A stretch of 64,000 nt of DNA, taken from positions 19,986 through 83,985 of the forward strand of contig UZAN01039583.1 of the NCBI GenBank assembly GCA_900618425.1. The letters run 5' to 3'. Position numbers and translations under genes: made by a program. The notes below the pieces were generated by a model. It had not been told where the DNA came from and made no database searches. It was given only the letters and a program-made list of their open reading frames with translations. Positions 1-13,478 of this stretch are shown piece by piece. The DNA is from Echinostoma caproni. Lineage: Eukaryota > Platyhelminthes > Trematoda > Plagiorchiida > Echinostomatidae. Position 1 is the first letter of the stretch. The number at the start of each line of letters is the position of its first letter.

Positions 1-1009
1 GGTTGAGGCTGAATCGCTTTGGGTGAGGTCGTAGAAAACCCGACGGAATTCGATGTAAGAATTTTTATACGAGCGCTGAATACAGAGACGATAAGCTGTT
101 CACATTATTTGGACCACGGGATATGTTACTACAACTTTATTGAAAATTGGATTGAGTATTGATAATGAATATTTGGTTCTCCCGGTTACATCATCAATGA
201 ATGTAGTCCCTTCAAGAAGTTAACAGCAACATACTGATGGTTCAAGCTGAGTAAGCACATCGGAACACAATTGAATTCGGTCTGACATTGCTTTGAAAGA
301 TCCAATTTATTTCGCAATTACAGTGTGCCGTTTTGCTTTCATTGACTCTTTTTCCCGTTCGCTAATTTGGTCAATGAGAAATTCTTGTTAACCCTTTGAT
401 ACTTGATGCCAACCACCTCTTACAACGCATGAGCGGACTCAGGTTGTGGTCGTCGAACAAAGCTACCATTCGCGCATTTGTTTCCTGGGCCACGGTAACC
501 GTTGGTAAAATTTCGTGCTATCTACTATCTACAACGCATCAACTCTTCAGTGAATTCCCGTTTGAATGCAATGAACCCTAGATTCAGTTTAAGATTATTA
601 AATGATTGTTGTTTACGTAAATCACTGAATTCTGAGACTCTCGTGTGAAGTGGTATACTGATTGATTTCGTTCTCTGATTCGGCAGTCCATCTACCATGG
701 TTTGGTATGGACACAGTTGGAAGGCACTAATGTATCACTGCTGTTCTACGGTCTGTCGACCAATAATGAGCTTGTAGGCGTGCCCCATCGATTCCAAGTT
801 TTCAACCACCACTGCTTTTGCTTACGCTTAAAACGGAGCGAGCGAATCAGGAACACCAAACTGAACCATTGTGTCATCGGAAATAATTCGGTGGATATTT
901 GGTCATACAGGAAGGCACACAGTGAACCGTGCGGAAAGCCTACTTCGGCCTCACGTCAGAATGCTGCTTTCATTTTGAAACCAGTTTCGTTGGGTTGCGA
1001 TGACCGCGG

Positions 1010-1095
1010 ATTATAGTTCGCAGCATTGAAAGAAAGCCGCCCAGCCGTGTGGCCAATGTATATTATGTCATCGACACAGTCCATTTAGTATATAA
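1010..1095 (-). mobile_element. possible GIY-YIG endonuclease fragment of a Penelope-like element
   Basis: On the minus strand a short open stretch reads DCVDDIIYIGHTAGRLSF. Penelope-like elements carry a C-terminal GIY-YIG nuclease with a YIGxTxRxL core, which this resembles. The usual first cysteine-rich part is interrupted by a stop and the downstream catalytic glutamate is not visible. It is on the opposite strand from the fragment at 3834, so it is a separate insertion if real. Confidence 0.3.
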
Positions 1096-3833
1096 CCACA
1101 GATTCAACCGGCACAAGAAACTAGTCTTTAATGGATAGGGCCAATCCTCAAGAAATGTGGTCCCATTTCCTAGCACCTTTTACCATTCGAACAATTGCCC
1201 TCTATCATGGTCCAATAAATCATACTTATCCAACGGGAGACGAATTTCAAGCTCTCTCATTTAGTCTACTTATTCGGATCCAAATCTTAACAGTTATTGT
1301 AGGTGCTAACAGATTAATCGTTCAAGGTGAATTTTGTCTCTTTCTGCCGCTAACGCGGACTTCAAGCGCATGTTTGGTATGCTTGAGTTGAGACGATGAT
1401 TTAAATTCACGTTTTGGCTGCGATGCAGAAAGCACTAGAAGTTAGAGTATCGGTCTGGCTATTCGGAGCTTCTCTTTACCCCTCAATTAATTTTCTCATG
1501 TTTTTTTCAAGATTAAGTGCATCATCCAGGATAACTAGTGTACTGTTTCTCATCACGTTTCGTAGTGGAACAGATGACAGATACACTGTCTTTGATCAGG
1601 TTTTAATGAATGAGCTATAGATTCTTCACCGTTCTACTCCCATTACCCTTCTGACCTCATCAGATTCTTCCGCTTTTCTTCCACCCCATAAAATTCATCA
1701 CTTGGTAGCTGAAGTTCATAACTTGGGCCTACTTTGGAGACAGAGTTTGCAGAAATCGCATCCCCACAAAATGGGTGGGAAACTCCTTTCAGATAGGTCT
1801 TGTTATCAAGAAAATATTACATAACACCGTTGAACTTAGACTTGTCCAATTAAAAACGACCGTAAGTGCACAGATAATCTTATGTCTATCAAAAAGATTG
1901 TTCAGATGGATCAAAAATACCGCCGGCTCACGCGGCAATAGGGGATGTTCAAGCGAATGAAAGATAACGACGAATGTGAATAAGAATATTCTTCCGATGG
2001 ACACATAAAAGGTTGATTGCTTAAGAACACAAAGAAAAACAAATTAAATTCAAAGTTCAGAAAGTGCAGGAACATGTGGTGAGCTTAGTACAAAGCTGAT
2101 TTCAGCAGTTTGCCCACTTGTGGTGGTGGGTCTTGATGCGTACAGGTGTATATGTGTATATGTGTGCATGTGTGTGTGTTTAAACCTGAGCAATGCTGGA
2201 CTCGCTCCAGTGTACCGTGGTGCTGATTCACAATCCCGTCCCTTTTTCTCTGCACGGTTACGGTTGGTGATTGTTGGGAGGAAGGGGATGGAGGGAGGGG
2301 ACTGGTGTTACTTTCACACATCCGTGTGGGCAATTTCATTGAGGACTCATGGTTTTCCTGGCCAGGATTTTGTGACAGTGCAGCTTATCTAACTCACACA
2401 AATAACAGATAGTCACCCTTGGAGGATTCACTTGATTGGTTGTTCTATCAACTAGAAGTCTGCATCCCATCCTGAAAATTCATCTGGCGGAACCTCCTTA
2501 TCTTCTGGACACTTGTCGAAATTTTGCAAATCAGCGGGTGACTGAACCTGAGAAGGAAAGTAGGGGTGGAGGAACCACACAAATCATGGTTACGCTAGGT
2601 TTTATTAGAAATAACAATATTTGCTGTTTAATCGTTTGTTCTGGGTTATGTCAGATTTTAAATTTGAGCCGGTCTATTTACTGACAAACAAACTATGTTG
2701 GAAGTTCAGTCTGGTAAAATTAGACTTGTTTTAAGCAGCTATTATTTTGTAATTATAAAAAATTATACGAATCATCACATTCACACATGCATACACTTTT
2801 GGCTTGGGTACCCCTGTCTCTAAAAATAGGTCTCATCCCTATCCTCGATACACATTATCACTCACCTTGTATTTTTGTGAGTTTGGCAGCGATCAGTAAA
2901 GATTACTTCGCTGTATTACACTATACGATGATGATGATGATGGTGACGATCAAAGTGTACTGTGCACTGGTCACTGCCCTTTTGAGTGAAATAAATGATT
3001 TTGTTTGGTTTACGAAAGTGTAACTTTTAGACGCGAACACCAACTAAAAGCCTAATTATAGCCTTATATGGGGCTGGTAGCCGGTTGATGGAAATCTGTG
3101 TAAAACGTGATGAGCAGACGCGCACCTGCAATGGTTGGAGTGCTGAAAAAAGCCTGTTCGGTATCGCAGGCAGTTGTATGCTGTATTCGAACTGTATTCG
3201 AAAGCACTGTTATCCTCGTCATTGCAGGAAGGCTTAACGTTGACAGCAAACTCATCCAAATGGTAAATAGCGTCATGCTTGCAATGCGTGTGCACTATTT
3301 GCTATAAAACGACAAACTATGAAGGGAGTATATTACAGCGCCAAAAGTTTGCGGATTACTTGCAAAAGGACTTGAAATTGGAATATCACACTCATTTGCG
3401 TGTTATATTTCAATCAAGAATAGAATAGAGATTATCCTGCTTGAGGCAGAAGTAAGATAAATAGATGACAAAATATTGAAAATGGGTTCTCGTGGCTCGG
3501 GTGAACTAACTTCCATTTCACCTGTTCGCCGAGCTTGGCAATTTGTTTGCAAACGTTTCATCACTAGCCGAGGTGACATTATCAGTGCTTGTGAAGTGAA
3601 GATAAATAGATACCGCAAGGCAGTTTCCCAGTCAACCTGAGAGGTACGTCTAAAACGTATCTAGTACTAGTCTACTACTAGAAACTGGCATTGTTGCCAT
3701 GGACCAGAAGTATAAACTATTAGCTATCTTATCGGAGGGGAACAGGTACACAACAAAACCACCAACATAGGACCAAACACACCAGACTGAATAAAAATCC
3801 ACGGATTACGTAAACAGTCCACTATATGAAGTC

Positions 3834-4082
3834 ATGAGATCCGCCGGTTCGGTCCTTTCGAGTGTGTTTGGTTTGCCAAAGATTCATAAAGCTCCCGTTT
3901 ATCCAATCCTATCGATGAAAAATTATCCTCAAGAATGTTGGCTGAAATCCTTGCCCCCGAAAGCAAGCAGTTATCAACATATAGTGTTAAAACTACGTTC
4001 CTGTTTATTGAAGCAATGCTCCGCATTAGAAAACGTGATGAATCTAAAAGATGTCGTATATACCGTGAAACACATGCAGTGA
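3834..4082 (+). mobile_element. Penelope-like element fragment (reverse transcriptase)
   Basis: The open frame reads VLSSVFGLPKIHKAPVYPIL then SMKNYPQ. LYGLPKIHK followed by PLRPILSM is the best-known conserved block of Penelope-like reverse transcriptases; here the LR is lost. After about 25 more codons the match fades, and no catalytic YxDD-like motif follows in frame. It is a short, old fragment that may extend to about 4450, where I cannot recognise more. The direction is the same as the window. Confidence 0.7.
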
Positions 4083-7000
4083 GCAATACACGAACGTTAT
4101 GCACCGAATAAGCTCAAGAGGAACCTGATGAAATGCTTTTTTATCTAGAGCTCGGAGAATATGCTCCCAAGAGATATTGGAAGATGAGCTCATGTTTATC
4201 TCTAACGTGCTCAGAACCATACTCAGACCGTTTCATTCAACTAAGTATGATGGAACAGATACCAAATTACACAGTGATATGGTGAAAAAGCACTTGTTCG
4301 TAGTTTTTCTTTTTAGGGCAAAGTTGCCGCCTACTGTCATAAGATCATAAGATCACTGGATGGAACGGCAAAAGCCACATTCTTCGCCGCGAACCTAAGC
4401 GGCTCCTTCAAACGTTTGTCCTCGATAAGCATACGGAATAAATATAAACTAAGGATGTAGACCACTTCGATTAATTTATTAAAAGTGTTGATCCCCGAAC
4501 TGTGACCAGGAGCGTCTTATCCAAACTCTCTAACTCCCCTTGGTTCATGAACCCCCCCACTCTCCCCTGACCACACATATACCTTTTCACACAATAATAC
4601 CGATCCCTCAGAACTGGGTCACAAGTCCAACGTGATAAAACTGAAAGAGCTAAAGGTGCAGATCTGAAAATGTGGTGTGCAACACACATACAAAATGATC
4701 GATTCCTAACATTTTCATGTTATCGTCCCATTCCCTTGGTTTAATCCTCCCATATAAATTGTAAACACATGGTAATGAATTATTGAGAACACATGTTTGC
4801 TAGGAATCGTGTTCCTTAAGTTCTACTTCCATTCTCAGCCTGTGTTCTGCTGTAAGCTTGTGAATGTGTGTATACGTATGCTCAGTTATTGATATGACAG
4901 TTGCCAAACACGAAAGAAAGATAAATTATGGTATTTCGTCATGGATATATCATCCGTGTCACTAACACATTCAAATCAGGTAACTCGAGTCAATGCATTT
5001 TAATGTTATCCGCACGTATAGCAATTTAAACGTTCATACTCACTCTTATCTGGTTAACTCAACCCCATTTTCAGTCATTTGAATTCCATTTTGAATAAAA
5101 ATGTTTGTAACCCAATAGGAAATTCTTGTGAATAAACTAGTGCATGCTCTCCGAAGATTTCTGGTGAATAGTTATTCAATTGTATTAGGCTCTAATGTCT
5201 GAATAAGCGAAACGAACAATTTGACAGATAATTTTCGAGAGTAAGGGTGGATGAGCGAGGACAGGGAAATGCCGAGTGAAATTGTCCTGGTTTTAAAAGG
5301 GGTGGGTGAAGTGAGGCGTTTTGTGATGTGCTTTTCACGGTAAAACAGTTGACGTTCTGCATCGCAGTCCATGTTCCATTGTGAAAAATGCTTGCACGCC
5401 GTTGTTTTTATTATCTCATAAGTTATCTGACTCAAATGAGTCAATTGTGAAATCAAAATCAGATGAAAAATGTATCAAATTCTGCTGATTTTATAGGGCT
5501 ATTATTAACAAAAAAATAAATACATGATAGTAATGCATCCAATCTCCGCCTGAAAGCATCAATTGGGGGAACAGAAATAACATGATTTGTAGAGAATTGC
5601 AAATATTTTGAACTTTGAGGATAAAGAAATGACGCTGGCATTCTGGAGGACGTTTCTTGAAACACTAACTTTATTGGATGTCCTTTGAGATGAATGTTGG
5701 ATGGGAAGACTATCAGTGAATGACATAGATGGTTGGGGTTCTGCATTATTGTATGCATCGTAGTCAAGTTTCCTCGAATTCGCCGATACCATATGGATTA
5801 CAAACTTAATGATTGCAGTCTTTCCCTATAAAAATTGAAATGTAATCCCTTGACTATCATGATGACGAATCTTTACGGACGTTCCAAAACCGAAGAATAG
5901 CGTTACAGCTATGGATTCCATGTTTGAATCCATGTGGAATTGAATCTGGGCCGATAACAAATGTGGGAACAGCATAGGTTCCAATTTACCGAAGACTCGC
6001 TTTTGCGAACCAGCATGTCTTGCAGCAGCGTACGACGATGACACATCGATCCTTCTAATTCGAGAGACGTGGCCTTTTATGATGTCCTTAATAGGATATA
6101 GTACAGACAGATGCATCAGTCTTTGTCTCCATATATATTGCGGGTTATACATAGGAATAGTTCACGTAACGACTCTGGTATAATACTCGCCATGTTGATT
6201 AGGGTTTGAGAATGGATGTTATGTTTTCTGGAGAGAAAGCAATTATAATTAATGTTGGATGTGGCTAGTACCTGTGACAGTTGCATCCTCCGTTGTGAAT
6301 GAGACATGTCCTGCGATGCTTAGCGCTGGAACGCCATACTTTACTTTACTGTAGCCATTTATATGCTTGTACAGCAGCTTTGGATTAGATGTCGAATTGC
6401 GCCCAAAAACCGCGGTTATAAAACCGAGGTCTTTCGAAGTAACTTTGATATCCCCGCAATTATTTTCCCAGAAGGGACTCAGGTATATAGAGAAGATGCA
6501 AGAGGTGCAGAGCTGGACACTGATTTCTTTAGCCTTCGGTAGTCAGTTCGGATGTGCTTAGCAGCCAGTGTTGAAAATGACGGATTTTCGGTTGCACCGA
6601 ATTGAAGATAAACGATTTGACTCGGGCAACAGGATGATTTGTAGCTCAGATGTTCAGTCAAGTTGTAAAATATGGATTTTAAGTTCTCCATCATCCAGTT
6701 AATGTGATTTTTGAACACCATTTAACTTTACTCTCACGTAGGAAAAAACGACCGAACACATCGAGAATGAAACGGAACCCTTTCGGAGCACTAAATTCAA
6801 GCACAGAGTTAGTAAACAATCAACCAGGTAACATGAAATGTTATATTCCAAGTTCCATTTATCAGGTGATTGCTCTGAATGAAAAACAACCGATTAATAT
6901 GACCTAATTGAGGCCCATGTACGTGCTTTTCAGCTGTGCGAAAGGCAGCATCCGGGAGGCTCAAAAGTTACCATTCTCAGGATTGAGTTTGTTCATTTAA

Positions 7001-9114
7001 ATTTTGACTAATGTCAGCATTATAAACAGGTGTACGTTCTCCTTGCATGTTTTGATCCTCATGCGTTAGGGACGTCTCGACTTTGAGGTCAAACCGTGTC
7101 AAGGAACAATTTAAAAAATCCCCATAAATTGCAACACTTGGAAATAGTTGATAAACCACATGTACACAAGGCATTCATTGGGCCGGTTGAATTCAAGGGC
7201 CACATGATGAATTGAGTCCAAGCAATTGAAACCGAACTGATATTGATGATGGGTTGTTTAGTCTTGAATTGTGAGCACATTTTGTCATGTGATATCACAT
7301 GGGTAGATCAAAGCCAGTGTCACATGATTGACGCCCCTGTGATTTCTCTTTATCGTTCACTGGGTATATGCTGCGTCCGTGCTGTGTTTGAAACCCAAAT
7401 TTGTCGAACAGCCAAACCGATGGATCACTATCATGTAGTTCTCGGTTCTGTGCTTTCTGAGGGTTACTACTGATAGCCTAAGGTGTATCTTTCACGAGGA
7501 AACGTTTTGTGATGGCTCAATATTTTTTCGATCTAAATTCTAACCAACATTGTTTTATCCAAAATGTAAGAGCAAATTCATCTAGATCTGTTGACGTCAA
7601 TTGACCAGCATGTGATAAACACAATAATTGCATTGACAATTTGTCTCCACCCATTCCATTTTAGATTGTTTGAATCGTTATGCCCGGTTTTGTGACACTA
7701 TCTAATCATCAGAATACCTTGTCATATGACCCCCTCCAACCCTCAACATACAGTGTACTTGCCAACCCTTAAGCAATAGACACGTCCAAGCCGCCTCCGC
7801 TGATGAGTCATCATCATCACTTCCACCACCGCCACAACCAACAACAAAAACAACACAATTTATATGCATTATTCTCAGGAAAATTAAATACGCGGTAGCC
7901 AGAGCAAGTGGGCTATAGGGAACATTGATAATAATGGATTTGGAAGCCTGGCCCCAGTGGAGTGCACGTTTAATCACAAGACCTCAGATTTTATCAGGTA
8001 GTGGAGCGAAAGTAGCAACCGGCAATTTTCTAAAAAGGACCATTTCGACGAAAGCTCGGGTTGAAGTCCCTAAAGTCTCCAACTACGGATGGAGAATCGG
8101 GGAGGACTACAACTGAAAACTTTTAGTCACATAAAAGAACATGATTTGTTCAGAATGTTATGGTCCAAATCGCTATGATCCTGCCAGTCAAAGTGTCCTT
8201 TAATATATCCATTTTTCCGGAATATTTTACGTCCCAGTAGCCATCGATTAGTAGAGTTCTCAACTTGGGTGTATTAGTTCCTTGTTTCCAGTGAGTGTAA
8301 CTACGTAAAGGGTGCAAATTATGAGCATCTTTTCTTACAAACAGAAACAAGCAGCTTGAAAACTGACACAAAACAGCAAAGCAAAACGTGAAATGAAGTT
8401 CACACACAAACAAGACAAGCGAATGTTTTTCAAAGTGTAATGCCCTAACTGATTGGAGCCAAGCACTTCCATTTTACCAGGCTAGTTAATAAAATACTGA
8501 TCTGTATTTTGTTTTTAATCCGTGTCCAATTTTGCAAACATTGCGCAACCAGCCAGAAATACGTGATGGAAAAAGTCTTTGCGAACCTTTCTGCCAATAA
8601 ACAGTTTGAGATAAATTCCCAATGATATTTTCTTAGTGAAGAGCATACTTCATGAACGTTCGTGGACTAGATTTTGAAGACGAAGACCGGTGCTGTAGGG
8701 AATGAGCTGATCCATAAATTCTCGAGATTGGGTGTATTGAACTATTTTAAGATTATAGATGAATGAGGTCACCAGATTTGATCACAAACAATGTAGGATT
8801 ACAATAACTATATATATAATTTATATGTATATATACACTGGATTGCAGACAGGCATGGTGCATCACCACAACAATAATAAAAGAATAAAACAACATGGAG
8901 AAGAGGGTCGAGATACAGAACAAAGTGGGAAGAAGGTGGAACTGTTGAAATAGAAAATGGTGGGTGATTGGGATAACAACATTTTTGTGTTTTTTACACA
9001 CATTTTGCGTTTCTTTACGGGGCATGGGATTTTGACAAGCAGACCTTGAACCATTCGCGCCGCTGACTTCTTTTCTGGGCCATATTTCAGCTTCTTTAAC
9101 CAATGACAGCCTTC

Positions 9115-11435
9115 ATCCCTTGATGACGATTCGGATGACGATGACGATGATATCATCATCCCCCGCACCAACCGAAGTCAAGCTGATGCCAGCTTCTCTT
9201 CTAGGCCATGTCATCGTCTGACTTCTGCGGCGCTTCTTCCAGCGTTGCCCGGCACATGCCAAGTGATCACGGAAAGGTATTGGATCGGAAGGCATACGCA
9301 TTACGTGGCCAAGCCATCGGAGGTGGTGTAGAGCGATTACCTCTGTTAGAGAACGATTATCCGAATCAAACGCACGACAACGAACCTCATCATTACCCAT
9401 CAGGTGTTCCCACCAGACACGAGCAATGAATGCTTCAGACACATCGGTGGTCGAATACAGAAAGTCGATCAGCATCCTCCACGAGCAGGGGTCAGGTCTC
9501 GAAACCGTAAAGAGGACGCTACGAACCGCGGCGATATAAACCTTTCCCTTAAGGGACAGTTGGATGTCATGGCGGCGCCACAGGTGTAGCAAGTTGGTGA
9601 CATCCATTATGGTTTTCGCTACTCATGATGTGATCTCCTACCTAACCCCACTATCAGTTGCGATCAACCTCCCTAGGTAATTCAAGCGCTCGACCACTTC
9701 CAGCTGATAACCACAGAGTGAGTGCAGGTACAGGCTCCTTCCAGTCTTGAACAATCTCTTTGCACTTGGAAGGCGCAAAGGACATGCCATATCTGCATAC
9801 CTCGATCGCCAAAAAGGTTTACACCGTGTTGGACTACCTGTCATCAAGCAAGGCGATATCATCGGCATATTCTAAGTCAAAGACACTGTTACCTGGGAGG
9901 AGTTCGACTCCACCTTTTGCTAGACCGGACAAAGCATTCCGTTGAACATCCTCTATGACAAAGTTGAAAAGGAATGGGGATAGAGCGCAGCCTTGTCAAA
10001 CTTCACTGGAGACGGCGAAGGGTGGCGAATGTTGGCCATAGGCCCTAACCCAAACTGAGGTATGACGATACAACTCTTTGAGAATCGACGCATACTTCGC
10101 ATGTACTCCATTTCTCAACAAACAGTTCAATGTTGTGGTGCTATCGACAGAGTCGAAGGCCGCGCGGATGTCTAGGAACACAATGATGGTCCTCCAGCAG
10201 CTGTCGGAGGGTGAATATTTGAACGATGCATCCACGACTGGCGCAAAACACAGCCTGCACTTCGCGGGTCTGCTCCTCACGCGTAATGTACAATCGGCGG
10301 ACAATGACGGACGCCGACAGCTTTGACGCTATTGGGATCAGGCTTGTACCCCACATGATTGGTGCAATCATTTTGCGGGCCCTTTTGGAAGATGCGGACA
10401 ACAATCCATTTCCCCATGAGGAGGGGACCTGCTCAGTGATTCAAACATTAGAGAACAGAACTTGTAGTTCTATAACAAGCTTTATTCCATCATCCTTAAA
10501 TAGAGCTGGGGGAAGGCCATCGGAGCTCGGCGCTTTGTGACATCCCAAAGCTTGGATCTCCTTACGGATTCCTGCATCAGAAGGTCGGTCTGTTGGGACA
10601 GCCCACAAGACGTGTGCTGAAATAGCTGTGTGAGAAGCTGATGCTGATGGCCTTCTAAAATGTACTTTGAAGTGCATTGCCTAGAGTTCAAGGCATTGCT
10701 GTTGGTTATGAATGGGCAAAGCGTCGGCTTCGCAGATCGTTTCGCTCAATTCTACGGCTTTCCAACTGGTAACTCGAATGATATGGAATGGCTTACGGGA
10801 ATTACCAATTGCGGCAGCATGTTCCATCTCTGATGCGCGTTGAGTCCTCCAGATCTCGTGGTCTCTGCGTAGGCTTGCGTTAAGTTTGCGTCTCGTAGCG
10901 AGTCGTATTTGATTGTACCCTCTGCCAGTGGGAACTGAACGACGTGCTTCAAGAGGCGCAGAGACTCCGCAGAAATTCAGGGTGTCACGGCGCGACGTGT
11001 CAGATCGCAACTTACCAAACCGGCGGAATGCGCAGCATTCTTGACAAGTGACCAGTTCTGTTGTGGGGTGGTGTTTGTTCTAGCTTCTCAGCCAGCGCGT
11101 TTTGAAAGACAGTTAGACAAGCTGGTTTGGACTGATTATTACAGTCTAGCCGTTGTTATGTCGTGCGTTTGGAACGCACACGAGAGCACATAGATAGCTT
11201 GGCGCATACTAATGAGTGGTCGGATTCGAGGGAAGTGGCCCAGTAAGATCAGTTTTGAGTGCAACCCCGCCAATTTTGACATATAGTGATGTGGTTGATC
11301 TACGTCCATCGATGACCCAAGGAGCGTGGGCGCTATGTGGCTTACCGGCAATTGGAGCGTCTGAGGTTCGTACTACCGAAGAGTAGGCGGTGGTCGGAAC
11401 ACAAAGCCAACAGCCCTTTCCTGTTTTCCGGGCGA
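9115..11435 (-). mobile_element. RTE-type non-LTR retrotransposon, 5'-truncated and broken
   Basis: Read from 11435 downward, pieces of one polyprotein follow in order but in different frames. They are: the end of the endonuclease domain (LLALCSDHRLLFGSTNLRR near 11420), a linker, the block LGCHKAPSSDGLPPALF near 10550, the block SLIPIASKLSASVIVRRL near 10340, FLDIRAAFDSVD near 10200, QGCALSPFLFNFVIEDV near 9980, the reverse-transcriptase catalytic motif EYADDIALL near 9850, and the C-terminal region with LRWLGHVMRMP near 9320. This order is that of fluke RTE-like elements. Stops (one from CGA to TGA just before QGCALSP) and several frameshifts show it is dead. Its 3' end near 9120-9165 runs into GATGAC-type short repeats, as RTE tails often do. 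The first part of the endonuclease is missing. Confidence 0.88.
9121..9165. repeat. GATGAC tandem repeat at RTE 3' end
   Basis: Imperfect GATGAC/GATGAT units directly follow the last coding part of the minus-strand RTE element. Short tandem repeats are the usual 3' tail of RTE elements, so this is probably the tail. Confidence 0.6.
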
Positions 11436-13097
11436 CAGGAATCTAGTCTGAAGGGACCTTCCAGGTGCGCCTCACTCGAGTGAGATAGAGTGTTGGGGGG
11501 GGGGAGAGTAGAGGTTAGATGAAGGGAGGCTAGAAAAATAGAGGGTTTGTACGGTGTAGAATGTTTCTCGCTGGGTGAGGAAGCTTCATAGTGAAGAGTT
11601 TTAAAAGCAAGACGTTTCCTGGTTGTGAGCATAGTGGGTTATTGTACTACTCGGTCACCCAGTCCAGCGTAGGCCTTGCTCGGGGGTGCACTCTAGACTT
11701 TGTGCAACCAAGCGCTGACTGCAACACAGCGGTAATATTCCGGATGAGTTGGTGGCCAGTTTTCTTTTCATTCACCTCTTCTGGAAAATCTTGTCCAGCA
11801 ATAGATTTCGACAAGGGTCAATCGTCCTATTAAGTGGCGGCCACAATCGCCACCTCACAGCGCTGTCCTCAGATATTTGTGGTGTTTTGTACCGAGTACC
11901 CTTGCCAGGAACTAAACCCACCACATCCTTGAGCTCTGCCACTGTTAGTCCACAACAACTTATTCGGCGGGCCGAAGTCAACCTTATTCACGAGATGATG
12001 GCCGCTCCTCTATCCGCGACCTGGGGACGCGCTCGGTAGCAGCTCTGCTTTGCCGGAATAACTATTCTATATAACTATGACGATCAAATTTCCACCTTAC
12101 GCACTCACGTGCGAGGCAGCAAACAGACATCTGGAGAAGTGTGAATCCTGAATGCATGGCAAGAAAAGCTTTTCCCAACTAGATGCTTATTGGTTAGTCC
12201 GCAATAAATATTTGCAACAATCAGTCCCGGGTTAGGAAAACATGTATACCTCTGAACAGTGATGAGATGATACTTAAAAAGCAGCATGAACATTAGAAGT
12301 TAACGAGATATTTTCAAGATTCAACTGTAATGAGCGAATATTTTATGAGAGCATATTTAAGATTGTGTGGACACAAGCAGTTGCGGTCAGATGCTGAGTA
12401 TTATGAAGATGAAGAATGGCTCACATTTCTTGTTCTATTCTGTGCAAACAAATTAAGAAAAGAGAATTCATAAAATTTAAATTATGACCAAGCACTGCAC
12501 GCGGCCAAGTTACACTGTCCCTGTCCAGATAGATTTTTTTCTTGGCCCTGCTAACAGAAATCGATGAGAAAAGAACTTTGAGATCTGTTGAAAACAAAAC
12601 CAAGTCAATTTTCTAACCATGTAACTGAAATTGTTGATTCCTTATCTCTATTTAACGCAAATCTATCTGAGCCACACATGTAGTCCATATGTTTTTCTAC
12701 TGTTCACAGGTTTACATAAAATAAAATAATAATCTGATATTAGTAATATCCAGAAAACTGATAGAATGCACTCACTGTATTCTTCTCCTTCACCGAGTGT
12801 TAGCTCAATAGCCCATTTATTTGAACTTTCGCCCATAAAATGCAAGTTTACGATACGTTCGTCATTTAAATTGTATCTCTGCGTCTGATGTACATAATAT
12901 GAAAGAATAAGTGCTACTTGTTGCCTCAAGTTCTCCGTGAATGTGGCCATGGGCTCAGATTGAAAGACAATTATGCTCTTCGTGAAACGAGACAAGTGTG
13001 TATGTACGATGCAACGTTATGCCCCTGGAAGAATGAAATCTAACAATACCAAATAAATGAGTGATATTATTGTTGCAAGGAAAGTCATAACGTAGCT
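11436..13097. other. region between the RTE element and the PKG 3' end
   Basis: Apart from the speculative exon at 12776-12950, nothing is recognised. A G run lies at 11495-11505. The GC-richer block 11640-12050 may be an unmatched 5' part of the RTE element or another repeat, but I saw no protein motif in it. The PKG 3' untranslated region and poly(A) signal should lie here; no site could be chosen. Confidence 0.5.
12776..12950 (-). CDS. speculative exon of an unrecognised gene
   Basis: An open frame on the minus strand starts with an ATG in good context (gcccATGG, 12948-12950) and runs 58 codons to a consensus donor, TACA|gtgagtgc. It contains a charged segment, NLNDERIVNLHF, and ends in GEGEEY. 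The ATG also lies just after a possible acceptor (aatctgag), so it could be an internal exon. I do not recognise the protein and found no partner exon. It may be chance. Confidence 0.2.
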
Positions 13098-13180
13098 TTA
13101 TGATGGATCGATGAAGAAGCCAGTTATTTCATCTACATAGACGACCCTCTCTCGTGTTCTGTTGGCAGCATCCATAGTAC
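13098..13180 (-). CDS. PKG: candidate PKG terminal exon
   Basis: After the acceptor acgtttccag, one frame reads 26 codons ending in YVDEITGFFIDPS and a TAA at 13098-13100. PKG tails end in a motif like DDxSGWDxDF, and DEITGFFID resembles it. That frame, however, needs one leftover base from the previous exon, while exon m ends in phase 0. The phase-0 reading gives a 15-residue tail ending SSM with no family resemblance. Either a small intervening exon exists or the true last exon is elsewhere. Confidence 0.3.
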
Positions 13181-13478
13181 CTGGAAACGTTAGAAATGTT
13201 GCTGCTTCGAACAAATAATTATATGAGTCAGATACGAACCATCTAACAGCCTTGAAGACTGGCTTAACCATATTTTAAATGGCGTGGGTATTCCCCTAGT
13301 TAAAGTGCTCGCACGTATCCTAACCAAACGGTACAATAACCAAAGTACTGCTTATCCATGATATATAAAACTATGACCCGAAATTTTTCTTCTTATCTTC
13401 TTTTACTTCCGAAACACGGGATCTTTGTGCGTTTTGCTCAACGATAGAATGTACAGATGTTACGGAATTGAAACTTAC

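Larger units (their letters stand above)
1..9112. other. non-genic region downstream of the PKG gene, with retroelement scraps
   Basis: No convincing host gene was found on either strand. Open frames are short, have no recognisable motifs and are at the density expected by chance. The clear content is a Penelope-like fragment near 3834 and a possible second one near 1010. Two related stretches at 1505-1560 (plus) and 3415-3470 (minus) hint at another diverged repeat. There is a TG-rich tract at 2143-2180 and an AT-rich tract at 8805-8836. Confidence 0.6.

Noticed and set aside
3056..3307. Overlapping 66-79 codon frames on both strands
   Set aside because: Neither strand shows a recognisable domain or splice site; possible repeat but no second copy seen in the window.
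9208..10540. Several plus-strand frames of 60-104 codons
   Set aside because: They are antisense shadows of the minus-strand RTE element, whose blocks match in the other direction.
13371..13478. Read-through end of PKG exon m (36 extra codons)
   Set aside because: It starts exactly at a consensus donor (gtaagt) and has no likeness to PKG tails.
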